19,902 nt of DNA. Origin: Lachnospiraceae bacterium UBA7179. Lineage in GTDB: Bacteria > Bacillota > Clostridia > Lachnospirales > Lachnospiraceae. Under the pieces are notes generated by a model. That model was given only the letters and a program-made list of their open reading frames with translations. It did not search any database and was not told the DNA's origin. Positions 13,548 through 19,902 of the stretch are shown one piece after another (position 1 is the first letter of the stretch; each line of letters opens with the position of its first letter). The position numbers and the translations under genes are program-made. The stretch lies in NCBI GenBank assembly GCA_002491195.1, contig DKVL01000086.1, positions 24,248 through 44,149 of the forward strand. The letters run 5' to 3'.

Positions 13548-14822
13548 CTATTTTACATCAATTCCTATGAATTCTTCGCTGATGATGGTCACATTTCCCT
13601 CCTGATCGCGTTCCGCCTCCACACGGATACTGCCCCTCTGGAACACACCGCTTTTCGTACTCACCTCTGTCGTGATAATGTATGTATTTTCAGTATCTCC
13701 GTCAGAAATCTCCCACTTGCCAATCAAATTTCCAAAGTGCAGCTGCGGATACTCCTGTTCAAGCATGTAAGCTACGTTCTCCTGACATTGTTCTCTCATT
13801 TCAGCACGCTTTGTATTGTCCAGCATCTGCACAATTACCGTAATAATAAACCCAGCCATTCCCCCGAACAGGATCAGGTTGAAGATTCCGTTGGCAACCC
13901 GCCCCCTTTTCTGCTGCCGCATCTGCACGCGTCTGTCTCGTTCGTTTCTAAGCATGGCAGACAGTTCCCTCCGGACAGAATCATCCAGGTGTGGAACATC
14001 AAACTCGTCAGAAGCAGTATCTTTTATCACATAAAGATCACACAGCGCACAGAGCACCTTGTCATCCGCTTTGGCTCTGTCTTCTGCGATCATGTATTTG
14101 ACCATAAGCATTGTGATCTGCATGGTATCATCCAAATCCCTGATGCGTGAAAATTCCGTTCCTTTCAGAAATTGAATCAACGCTGATGCATTCTGACGAT
14201 TTCTGTTTTCAAGATAAGTGTCCCACAAAGTTGTCAGCTGTTCCCACGCACGCTGCTTTTGCTGGTTATTTCTTGCGAAAATCATTTGCATCCCAGGCTG
14301 GGAAGTTTCCAACCCGTCCTCCTGCATGGCCGACTGACTCATTTCCTGTTGTGTCTCGGGATGCACTGGTTCGGAATGTAACGTTTCTGAATGCAAGGTT
14401 TCTGAACGCAGTGTTTCCGGATGCTGCGTTTCCGGATGCTGCATTTCGGGACGCAGGGTTTCTGAATGCTGCGTTTCGGGATGTAGTGTTTCCGAATGCA
14501 GTGATTCGGGATGTAAGATTTCCGGATGTTGCGTTTCCGGATGCTGCGCTTCCTGCCGTGATACTTCTGAACGCAGCGCTTTGTGCTGTGACGTTTCTGA
14601 ATGCAATGTCTCCTGCTGCAGTGTTCCAGCTGACACACCGCGCGGCGCTCTGTTATCTGCCGACAGACTGTTAAGCGCTGCCTGATACGCCTCATACAAC
14701 TGCTTAAACTCTTCGGGGCGTTCCTCGGGATGACAGGTTTTCACTGCCTCTGCATATGCTTTTTTGATTTTCCTTTTGTCTGTAGTTGGCTCGATTCCCA
14801 GCACCGCCCAAATATCACTCAT
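13548..14822 (-). CDS. Membrane-anchored J-domain-like protein with HPE motif and pentapeptide repeats (DjlB/DjlC-like)
   Basis: Residues 1-50 resemble a compact J domain: WAVLGIEPTTDKRKIKKAYAEAVKTC, then HPE at 31-33 where classical J proteins have HPD, then EEFKQLYEAYQAAL. Residues about 67-157 are a pentapeptide repeat of the form [LQ]-[HR]-[PS]-E-T. A mixed helical region (180-305) with basic RMRQQKRGRVANG-like residues leads to one membrane helix (about 313-334), and residues 335-424 form a C-terminal domain on the far side. In E. coli the J proteins DjlB and DjlC work with the Hsp70 HscC, and here the preceding gene is HscC-like, so the two are probably partners. GAGGAG lies 10 bp before the ATG. 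The 290-bp gap upstream is repeat array. Confidence 0.82.
   Translation of the reverse strand: MSDIWAVLGIEPTTDKRKIKKAYAEAVKTCHPEERPEEFKQLYEAYQAALNSLSADNRAPRGVSAGTLQQETLHSETSQHKALRSEVSRQEAQHPETQHPEILHPESLHSETLHPETQHSETLRPEMQHPETQHPETLRSETLHSETLHSEPVHPETQQEMSQSAMQEDGLETSQPGMQMIFARNNQQKQRAWEQLTTLWDTYLENRNRQNASALIQFLKGTEFSRIRDLDDTMQITMLMVKYMIAEDRAKADDKVLCALCDLYVIKDTASDEFDVPHLDDSVRRELSAMLRNERDRRVQMRQQKRGRVANGIFNLILFGGMAGFIITVIVQMLDNTKRAEMREQCQENVAYMLEQEYPQLHFGNLIGKWEISDGDTENTYIITTEVSTKSGVFQRGSIRVEAERDQEGNVTIISEEFIGIDVK
14353..14622 (-). repeat. 15-bp minisatellite inside the J-domain protein gene (18 units)
   Basis: Eighteen consecutive 15-bp units run from 14353 to 14622, with a plus-strand consensus close to GTTTCNGGATGCWGY. 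Some neighbouring units are identical (for example GTTTCCGGATGCTGC at 14413 and 14428). The unit is a multiple of three, so copy-number change alters the length of the pentapeptide linker without a frameshift. Outer units (14548-14592) are more diverged than inner ones. Confidence 0.92.
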
Positions 14823-14865
14823 CGATCATGAACTCCTCGTTAACATACTCTTCCTCGAAATACTT

Positions 14866-15187
14866 CCCACAAGGAAATTCTCATTTGAAATTTTCTCATC
14901 CAAAAACTCTCATTTGGAAATTCTCATCTTGAAAACTCCTAATAGGAAAATTCCTTGTCAACATGTTCCTCATCAAACTACTCCTCATCAGGAAATTCCT
15001 CGTCAATGTGCTCCTCGTTAAACTACTCCTCATCAGGAAATTCCTTGTCAACATGTTCCTCATCAAACTACTCCTCGTCAGGAAATTCCTCGTCAACGTA
15101 CTCCTCGTTACACTACTCCTCATCAGGAAACTTCTCACTCAGAAACTCCTCATCCAGAAACTCCTCGCCCAGAAACTCTTCATACGC
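14866..15187 (-). repeat. 15/45-bp repeat array at and beyond the hscC 3' end
   Basis: The acidic tail of hscC (15-bp units encoding EEFLD-like pentapeptides, from about 15187 down to the stop) passes into four 45-bp higher-order units at 14945-14990, 14991-15035, 15036-15080 and 15081-15125. The first is 46 bp because of one extra base in an A/T tract. Each holds three 15-bp subunits. More degenerate 15-bp units follow to about 14866. The in-frame TAG that ends hscC (15113-15115) recurs exactly 45, 90 and 135 bp further on. No independent gene is supported in 14823-15112. Confidence 0.9.
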
Positions 15188-16849
15188 ATCAAACAGTTCC
15201 GCGAACTTCTGGCGCATCACACGAATCGCGTGCCGATCATTCTCCGACAACGCATATGCATACGCCTGCAATGCCATCCCCACTTTTTCCCTGTCCGCTC
15301 CTGTCAGTTCCTGATAGATGCGGTTGCCTCTCTCCTGCAGCAGTCTGTCCCTCTCGTCGCCGTTCGAACTGATCTTGTACTTTTTAAGCTCCTCGATCTT
15401 CTGCTTAATCTCCTCCTCGGTCAGGTTCGCCCCCTCGCTCATAAACACCTGCTGTTTCCGGTTCGGTCCCTTATCGTCCACCACATCCACAACGAGGATC
15501 CCGTTGATATCATAGGAAAAGGTGACCGATACATGCGCCTCCTCTGCCTTTGACGGTCCGATTTCAATCATGATCTTGCCCAGACACAGATTTTCGGAAC
15601 AGTCGAAAGCCTCCCCCTGGTAGATGGGGAACGCAATTTCCTTCTGCCTGTCATGGACGTTGGTGAAATATCTGGTTCTTGCGACAGGCAGCACGCTGTT
15701 GCGCTCTATGACCGGCGACATGATACTCTTCTCGTGATCGTTTGGATTGTACGATCCAACGCCAAGCGTAAAGGGGCAGATGTCCGTCAAAAGCACGTCC
15801 TTGATCTCCTCATTTCTCGCCTTGATACCCGCATAGATTCCTGCTCCCTGCGCGATTACCTCGTCAGGCGAACCGATCATCACAGGCTTTTTGCCAAGCA
15901 TTTTTTCAAGGAAGCAGGACACTGCGGGCATCTTACAGGAGCCGCCCGCCATCACGACCACGTCAATGTCGTCTGCGCAGTATCCGCTGTCTCTAAGCGC
16001 ATGCACCACCGCGCGCTCCATTCGGTCAAATAAACCTGTACAGCACTCGATCAGTATTTCGTTGTTTAAAATGACGGCTTTGTCCTCGCCGTCAATGTTC
16101 ATGTGGAGAAATGTACGCTCTTTCTCTGTGAGCTCCCGCTTGGCCTTCTCCGACAGACGCTTTAGTATAGCCTGCTTTTGCCTTGGAAGCGCGCCGAAGT
16201 CAATCTGGTGGCTTTTGCAGAAAAATTCTGCGATCTGGGTGTCAAAATCATTCCCACCAAGGTGATTATCGCCGCTCACCGCCACAATCTCTATGATATT
16301 CTCAAAACAGTCGACCACAGATACATCCAGTGTACCGCCGCCAAAGTCAAAGACCAGATAACTCTGCTCGTCCTCGTCGCTTAGCATACTGCTTGCAAGC
16401 GCCGCCGCGGACGGCTCATTGACCAGACGCTCCACGTGCAGACCGGCAATCCGCCCGGCTTCGAGCGTCGCGGCACGCTGGTTATTATTAAAATACGCAG
16501 GCACACTGATCACTGCCTCTGTCACTTCCCCGCCCAGATACTGCTCGGCGTCCTGCTTTAGCTGGCGCAGGACAAACGCCGAGAGCTCCTGCGGGATGAA
16601 CTCTTTTTGCCGCAGTGTAAATGTCTTCTTGCTGCCCATAAAGCGTTTGAACGAAGCTGCCGTATCTGTTGGATTCGACACCAGACGTTCTTTTGCCACC
16701 GCACCCACGATGACCTCTCCACTCTCATCAAGACTCACAACGCTTGGAGTCAGGCTTTCGCCCAGCCGGTTTGGGATCAGCTCCGCCTTTCCATTCCGGT
16801 ACACGCAGGCAAGGCTGTTGGTCGTTCCCAGGTCAATTCCTATAATCAT
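15113..16849 (-). CDS. hscC: HscC-type Hsp70 chaperone with acidic repeat tail
   Basis: The 578-residue protein has a full Hsp70 ATPase domain: MIIGIDLGTTNS (1-12), VISVPAYFNNNQRAAT (113-128), LVFDFGGGTLDVSV (165-178) and VVVMAGGSCKMPAV (297-310). The substrate domain has the HscC-like features LLTDICPFTLGVG (353-365), SPVIERNSVLPVAR (378-391) and VTFSYDINGILVVDV (442-456). It lacks the long DnaK lid and tail. HscC is the third Hsp70 of E. coli and pairs with DjlB/DjlC J proteins. Residues 557-578 are EEFLG/EEFLD pentapeptides ending at TAG, after which the repeats continue untranslated. The ATG follows the ankyrin gene stop by 2 bp. The start has only a weak ribosome binding site, suggesting translational coupling. 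Confidence 0.9.
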   Translation of the reverse strand: MIIGIDLGTTNSLACVYRNGKAELIPNRLGESLTPSVVSLDESGEVIVGAVAKERLVSNPTDTAASFKRFMGSKKTFTLRQKEFIPQELSAFVLRQLKQDAEQYLGGEVTEAVISVPAYFNNNQRAATLEAGRIAGLHVERLVNEPSAAALASSMLSDEDEQSYLVFDFGGGTLDVSVVDCFENIIEIVAVSGDNHLGGNDFDTQIAEFFCKSHQIDFGALPRQKQAILKRLSEKAKRELTEKERTFLHMNIDGEDKAVILNNEILIECCTGLFDRMERAVVHALRDSGYCADDIDVVVMAGGSCKMPAVSCFLEKMLGKKPVMIGSPDEVIAQGAGIYAGIKARNEEIKDVLLTDICPFTLGVGSYNPNDHEKSIMSPVIERNSVLPVARTRYFTNVHDRQKEIAFPIYQGEAFDCSENLCLGKIMIEIGPSKAEEAHVSVTFSYDINGILVVDVVDDKGPNRKQQVFMSEGANLTEEEIKQKIEELKKYKISSNGDERDRLLQERGNRIYQELTGADREKVGMALQAYAYALSENDRHAIRVMRQKFAELFDAYEEFLGEEFLDEEFLSEKFPDEE

Positions 16850-16851
16850 AT

Positions 16852-18030
16852 TTATCCGTTTTCCCTTTCCATAAATGCGATATATTCCGCAAGATCCAAT
16901 CCCTTGTTCATCTTCTTAGCAAGCGGTATGAGATCTGCGGGATGGTCCTCCTCTCCAATATATGGAAATACATAAAAAGACAGAAACTTCTCTTTCCTTA
17001 ACTTTGCAACCACATCTGCAAAGATTTCCTCGATCTCCTCGTTCTGTTTCTGAATTTCCTGATACATTCTTTCCTCTTCATCAGCGTTTTCAATCCTCTC
17101 GCATTCATCCAGGTCAAGGCAGCAGTCACGCAGGTACTCCTGAACCTTACGAAATCCGTCCTGTCCGGTTTCCGTATATTGGTACTCTTCCGGCAGGTAC
17201 TTAAAGGCAGGAAGATATGCAGTATCATACTCCTTGCCGCTTTTCTTCAGGCTTTCTTCGTATTCTCTCATGCTTTTCTCATAGCCTCTTACGGTCTGCG
17301 TGATCACTTCACACAGATAGCGCCACTCTGCGTCCTCGTCCTCACAGTGCATCCGGAAACACATTGCGTAGAGCTTATCCCCTTTTTGTTCGAGTTTGTT
17401 TTTTACCTCTCTCACCATCTGGCGGACTGCGAAATCCAGCTTCTCCTTCAAAACGCGCTTGTCCATTTTCTTCCTGCTCTGTTTCCTGTCTTTCTGCTTT
17501 TCCTCTGGTTCTGGCACAGGGATTCCAAGTTCTGTATATCGATGCGCAATCAGGGAAACAATCTCTGGCGTACTCCAGCATTGCGCATATTTCAGGGCAT
17601 CGACCTCACCATAACTAAGCTGGTATCTCACTGTGATATCAATATCCTGCTCTAAGATCATACTTACGATCTCCGGTTTTTTCGTGTTGATCGCTGTGAT
17701 TAATGGATTCTTTGAAATATCATTAGTATCCATATGGGCACCATGTTCTAATAACATTTTTACAATGTCGATTCTTTCCATAAACACTGCTTCGTTCAAC
17801 GGCGTATATTTGCCGGCACCGCCATCATTGATGTCAACGCCTTGGGAAAGAAGGAATTGAACAATATCTTTTTTTCCCAAATCGACGGCAATATACAGCC
17901 ATGTTCCCGATGGTGTTTCCTCTTTTAACATCCCCGGATTTTTCCCAAAAAAGTCCCTGAGATCATTCATATCGTTTTCTTCCATAGCTTTCCGGACTCT
18001 CTTTTCCGTTTCCAGACTGATTCCATTCAT
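16852..18030 (-). CDS. Ankyrin-repeat protein with a C-terminal domain of possible DUF4303 type
   Basis: The 392-residue protein has about four ankyrin repeats at residues 42-165, for example TWLYIAVDLGKKDIVQFLLSQG and TPLNEAVFMERIDIVKMLLEHG. A charged linker (170-192) follows, then an alpha/beta domain (about 193-392) starting LDFAVRQMVREVKNKL and containing YLPAFKYLPEEYQY. The last part resembles DUF4303, but I am not certain. Ankyrin repeats mediate protein binding, so an adaptor or client role next to the Hsp70 is plausible but inferred. The start MNGISLETEK has AGGAGG 9 bp upstream; a longer frame to 18087 is rejected. Its stop is 2 bp before hscC. Confidence 0.82.
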   Translation of the reverse strand: MNGISLETEKRVRKAMEENDMNDLRDFFGKNPGMLKEETPSGTWLYIAVDLGKKDIVQFLLSQGVDINDGGAGKYTPLNEAVFMERIDIVKMLLEHGAHMDTNDISKNPLITAINTKKPEIVSMILEQDIDITVRYQLSYGEVDALKYAQCWSTPEIVSLIAHRYTELGIPVPEPEEKQKDRKQSRKKMDKRVLKEKLDFAVRQMVREVKNKLEQKGDKLYAMCFRMHCEDEDAEWRYLCEVITQTVRGYEKSMREYEESLKKSGKEYDTAYLPAFKYLPEEYQYTETGQDGFRKVQEYLRDCCLDLDECERIENADEEERMYQEIQKQNEEIEEIFADVVAKLRKEKFLSFYVFPYIGEEDHPADLIPLAKKMNKGLDLAEYIAFMERENG

Positions 18031-18087
18031 TTCATTGTTCCTCCTTCCGCAAGCGCATTTTATTTCATCAGGAAAAATATCGTCCAC

Positions 18088-18873
18088 TTATAATTGCAGC
18101 AGCTTTTCAATCTCATCCTGAAACGGAATTTTCAGGTTCTGAAACCATTGCGCATTGATATATTCCTTCAAATAGTTTGGTATCTCCACAATATTCAGAT
18201 CAACATTCATACCATATTTTTTCGCCGTCTTTTCCAACCCTATCGTCGTAAAATCGATTACAGTCGCATAGTCTATCATGTTTTTCCTATATTTTCGCAC
18301 TCTTTTGCCAAGTTCATCCTTCAACAACTCTTCCTCCTGATCGAGCAATGCATTGTAGATCTCTTTTAAAAACTTAGGCCGTATATAATAAACTTCCGGC
18401 CTTCTTTCATCAACCTCCGGCAATTGTGCTATTTGTTTCCTGGCTTCTTCCTTTTTACCCAAATACAGACTGGCCATAATCGTATCGTCATAACAATCTA
18501 TAAATTCATCAAAACAGTCAATTGCGATTGCTTTGCATAGATAATCTTCCATATCAGAAAACAGATTGGTATAAGCCTGCTTTGTCGGAACGCAGGCTTT
18601 TTTCATTCGATACGCATAAAAGTACGATTTCACTGCCAGGTATGTCGTCTCTACTAGCTTTCTGCCATTACCTTTGACAAAATACTCCCAGGTCAGTATG
18701 TTATAGTCTCTGGTAATGCATACACACATTCTATAATAATCAGAGGTCTCTGCACACTCTTCTGCAAGCACATTGATCTCACGCTGATAATCTGCACCGC
18801 TCTCCTTCTCTCCCGCAAGCACATGTGCGACCACCTTCTCCCATTTTTTGCTCTGATACTCTAACGCTTTCAT
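18088..18873 (-). CDS. Orphan soluble protein, helical, in the chaperone operon
   Basis: I do not recognise this 261-residue protein with confidence. It has no signal peptide or membrane helix and appears mostly helical. A segment at about 183-225 (KDELGKRVRKYRKNMIDYATVIDFTTIGLEKTAKKYGM, given here as landmarks RKYRKN, DYATVIDF and EKTAKKYG) resembles the end of some Imm49-like immunity proteins. That likeness is weak and from memory. GGAGG lies 9 bp before the ATG. It lies 54 bp after the second small membrane protein gene and 57 bp before the ankyrin gene, so it is part of the same transcript. Confidence 0.75.
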   Translation of the reverse strand: MKALEYQSKKWEKVVAHVLAGEKESGADYQREINVLAEECAETSDYYRMCVCITRDYNILTWEYFVKGNGRKLVETTYLAVKSYFYAYRMKKACVPTKQAYTNLFSDMEDYLCKAIAIDCFDEFIDCYDDTIMASLYLGKKEEARKQIAQLPEVDERRPEVYYIRPKFLKEIYNALLDQEEELLKDELGKRVRKYRKNMIDYATVIDFTTIGLEKTAKKYGMNVDLNIVEIPNYLKEYINAQWFQNLKIPFQDEIEKLLQL

Positions 18874-18927
18874 AAAATACTGCCTCCGCCTATGATACTG
18901 TTCATAAATAAATGGCTTACTCTGTCC

Positions 18928-19299
18928 TTACCACACAACATATCCTTTATTGCCAGTATTCCGGTCTGGAAACGCACACGTAACGGTATCGCCAATCTCA
19001 ACCTCCCGCCGATCTTTTTCCCGCTTCCCATATGCATGCACGACGCGCATGTCTGGCCAAAAGGAATACCACTGGTCAGGAAGCTCCACCGCAAAAAGGA
19101 TTTCCTTCGGTGCCTCAACGACCGCTTTGACAACGCAGTCATCGACAATCACTGAGCGTTTTCTGGAATATACATCAGCGCTATACCTGATGCCCATAAA
19201 ACCGATCAGGGGAGAAAAGATAAAGAGCAGCCCCAAAAACAGCCCGATTGCCTGCTTCAATCGTTTTCGCCCGTTCCCTTTGTCATGCGTAACGTTCAC
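18928..19299 (-). CDS. Small single-helix membrane protein, second of a tandem paralogous pair
   Basis: The 123-residue product has a basic N-terminus, one hydrophobic helix (about residues 17-40, IGLFLGLLFIFSPLIGFMGI) and a beta-rich domain outside. GTG at 19297-19299 is chosen as the start because GGAGGG lies 7 bp upstream; a TTG five codons earlier overlaps the previous gene. The outer domain shares a pattern with its upstream neighbour: a D-x-C-x-V segment, an L-x-V-x-LPD segment, and a closing TGNKGYVV that matches TGKLGYTS. The function is unknown. Its position suggests it is the membrane component of the chaperone operon. Confidence 0.75.
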   Translation of the reverse strand: MNVTHDKGNGRKRLKQAIGLFLGLLFIFSPLIGFMGIRYSADVYSRKRSVIVDDCVVKAVVEAPKEILFAVELPDQWYSFWPDMRVVHAYGKREKDRREVEIGDTVTCAFPDRNTGNKGYVVW

Positions 19300-19314
19300 A
19301 CAGCATCCCTCCAA

Positions 19315-19668
19315 TCAATAATGGATATCACCTTTCTCTTTACTGGTATATCCCAATTTACCCGTATCCCCGTCCTTCCATCTGCACCGGATCAAATCTA
19401 ATTTCGTGATAAAGGGATGATCCGGAGCGCTTCTGTATTTATAAATGGTCGCGTCAACGATTGCAAACTCACCGTCAGGCAGCTGCACAACCACCAACAT
19501 CTTACTGCCATCATAGCTCGTTCCCCTCACAATACATGGATCAATCACCAATTCCTTTGTCTTGACCAGGTATTCGTCATAGCATGCTATCCCGATCGAT
19601 ATGGCAAAAATAATATAAGGAATGCTCACCAGAATCCAGAATACGTTTTTTTTCTTTTTATTTTCCAT
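19315..19668 (-). CDS. Small single-helix membrane protein, first of a tandem paralogous pair
   Basis: The 117-residue protein has the basic start MENKKKKN, one helix at about 9-30 (VFWILVSIPYIIFAISIGIA) and a polar domain with DPCIVRGTSYDG, VVVQLPDGEFAIVD and DGDTGKLGYTS. It is the first gene of the six-gene leftward operon. AAAGG lies about 8 bp before the ATG. Its 3' end abuts the next gene. No convincing promoter is visible in the 54 bp between it and the MITE-like element; only a TATAAA at about 19700-19710 is present on the minus strand, with no good -35. Confidence 0.78.
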   Translation of the reverse strand: MENKKKKNVFWILVSIPYIIFAISIGIACYDEYLVKTKELVIDPCIVRGTSYDGSKMLVVVQLPDGEFAIVDATIYKYRSAPDHPFITKLDLIRCRWKDGDTGKLGYTSKEKGDIHY

Positions 19669-19722
19669 GCTTTCGCCTTTCTACCTGTAGTCCTGCTGCT
19701 CTTTATACTGTGCAGTTCCTTA

Positions 19723-19902
19723 GAGCGTGTTTGAAAAATGCTTTCTGCCAGATGTGCGTCACAGTTTGTGGGAGATTAAATCATCTTACAGATGATTGGC
19801 CAAATGAAGGGCGCATATAGCGGGCTATGTAACCTGAATTTGGCGCAAATATCACGCAAAATGGGGCGTGCAGATGGTAGGAATGATTTTTCAAACACGC
19901 TC
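19723..19902. mobile_element. MITE-like element with 17-bp perfect terminal inverted repeats
   Basis: GAGCGTGTTTGAAAAAT (19723-19739) and its exact reverse complement (19886-19902) bound a 180-bp segment with no coding capacity. The similarity continues imperfectly for about 20 bp inside each end (CTTTCTGCCAGATGTGCG on the left against a matching inner right end). Internal hairpins include AATCATCT-TAC-AGATGATT (19779-19797). This is the build of a miniature inverted-repeat transposable element. The left flank is TTA; a target duplication cannot be checked because the right flank is missing. It lies 55 bp upstream of the chaperone operon and may affect its promoter. Confidence 0.8.

Noticed and set aside
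14339..14695. Second minus-strand frame (about 118 codons) through the J protein repeats
   Set aside because: It is a shadow of the 15-bp minisatellite. The J protein frame has the J-like domain, ribosome binding site and membrane helix.
14978..15115. Recoding of TAG as an amino acid
   Set aside because: No other gene in the window contains an internal in-frame TAG, and rpmC ends normally at TAG. The repeated TAGs are explained by duplication of a repeat unit containing the stop.
14945..15125. CRISPR array
   Set aside because: The 45-bp units are contiguous direct repeats with internal 15-bp structure and no unique spacers, and they continue the coding repeats of hscC.
14896..15138. A repetitive basic frame on the minus strand, and matching plus-strand frames at 14955-15553
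   Set aside because: They are alternative-frame readings of the 15/45-bp repeat array. Short-period repeats without stops stay open in several frames.
15113..16849. Assignment of the Hsp70 as DnaK
   Set aside because: The protein is much shorter than DnaK, lacks the long lid and tail, and has HscC-like stretches such as LLTDICPFTLGVG and SPVIERN. No grpE or classical dnaJ is next to it.
18870..19148. A 92-codon minus-strand frame and a plus-strand frame at 18950-19321
   Set aside because: Both lie across the second small membrane protein gene in other frames, with no ribosome binding site or recognisable features.

Overview
The window looks like a chromosomal segment of a Gram-positive anaerobe of the Clostridia, most likely a Lachnospiraceae member. 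The reasons are the low-to-mid GC content, strong AGGAGG ribosome binding sites, the canonical Firmicutes order of the S10-spc ribosomal cluster with a zinc-type S14, and accessory families common in that group (DUF2975 with a YozG-like regulator, DUF2752, DUF4153/DUF4173). No genus can be named from this stretch alone.

Region 1 (1-8398, minus strand) is the S10-spc ribosomal protein operon: rpsJ, rplC, rplD, rplW, rplB, rpsS, rplV, rpsC, rplP, rpmC, rpsQ, rplN, rplX, rplE, rpsN, rpsH, rplF and the 5' part of rplR, which runs off the left edge. It starts from a good sigma-A promoter (8370-8398) with an A-rich upstream tract. A leader of about 270 nt follows that can fold into long-range helices. 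Two gaps inside the operon (rpsN-rpsH and rplB-rpsS) also carry marked inverted repeats.

Region 2 (8458-13430) is accessory. A plus-strand class I SAM-dependent methyltransferase with its own promoter comes first. The rest is on the minus strand: a Gln/Pro/Tyr-rich two-helix membrane protein, a DUF2752 protein, and a small group of DUF2975 membrane protein, YozG-like HTH regulator and large DUF4153/DUF4173-like membrane protein. The group has a promoter and a perfect 20-bp palindrome in front of it.

Region 3 (13430-19668, minus strand) is the most unusual part. It is a six-gene apparent operon: two tandem paralogous small membrane proteins, an orphan soluble protein, an ankyrin-repeat protein, an HscC-type Hsp70, and a membrane-anchored J-domain-like protein with HPE in place of HPD. 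It ends at a rho-independent terminator. Both chaperone genes contain 15-bp-period minisatellites. In the J protein, 18 in-frame units encode a pentapeptide repeat. In hscC, an acidic EEFxD pentapeptide tail ends at a TAG, and the repeat array then continues as 45-bp units that each carry the same in-frame TAG. The array runs towards what looks like the fossil of an older, longer C-terminus overlapping the J gene start.

The right edge (19723-19902) is a 180-bp MITE-like element with 17-bp perfect terminal inverted repeats and internal hairpins. It ends exactly at the last base of the window.
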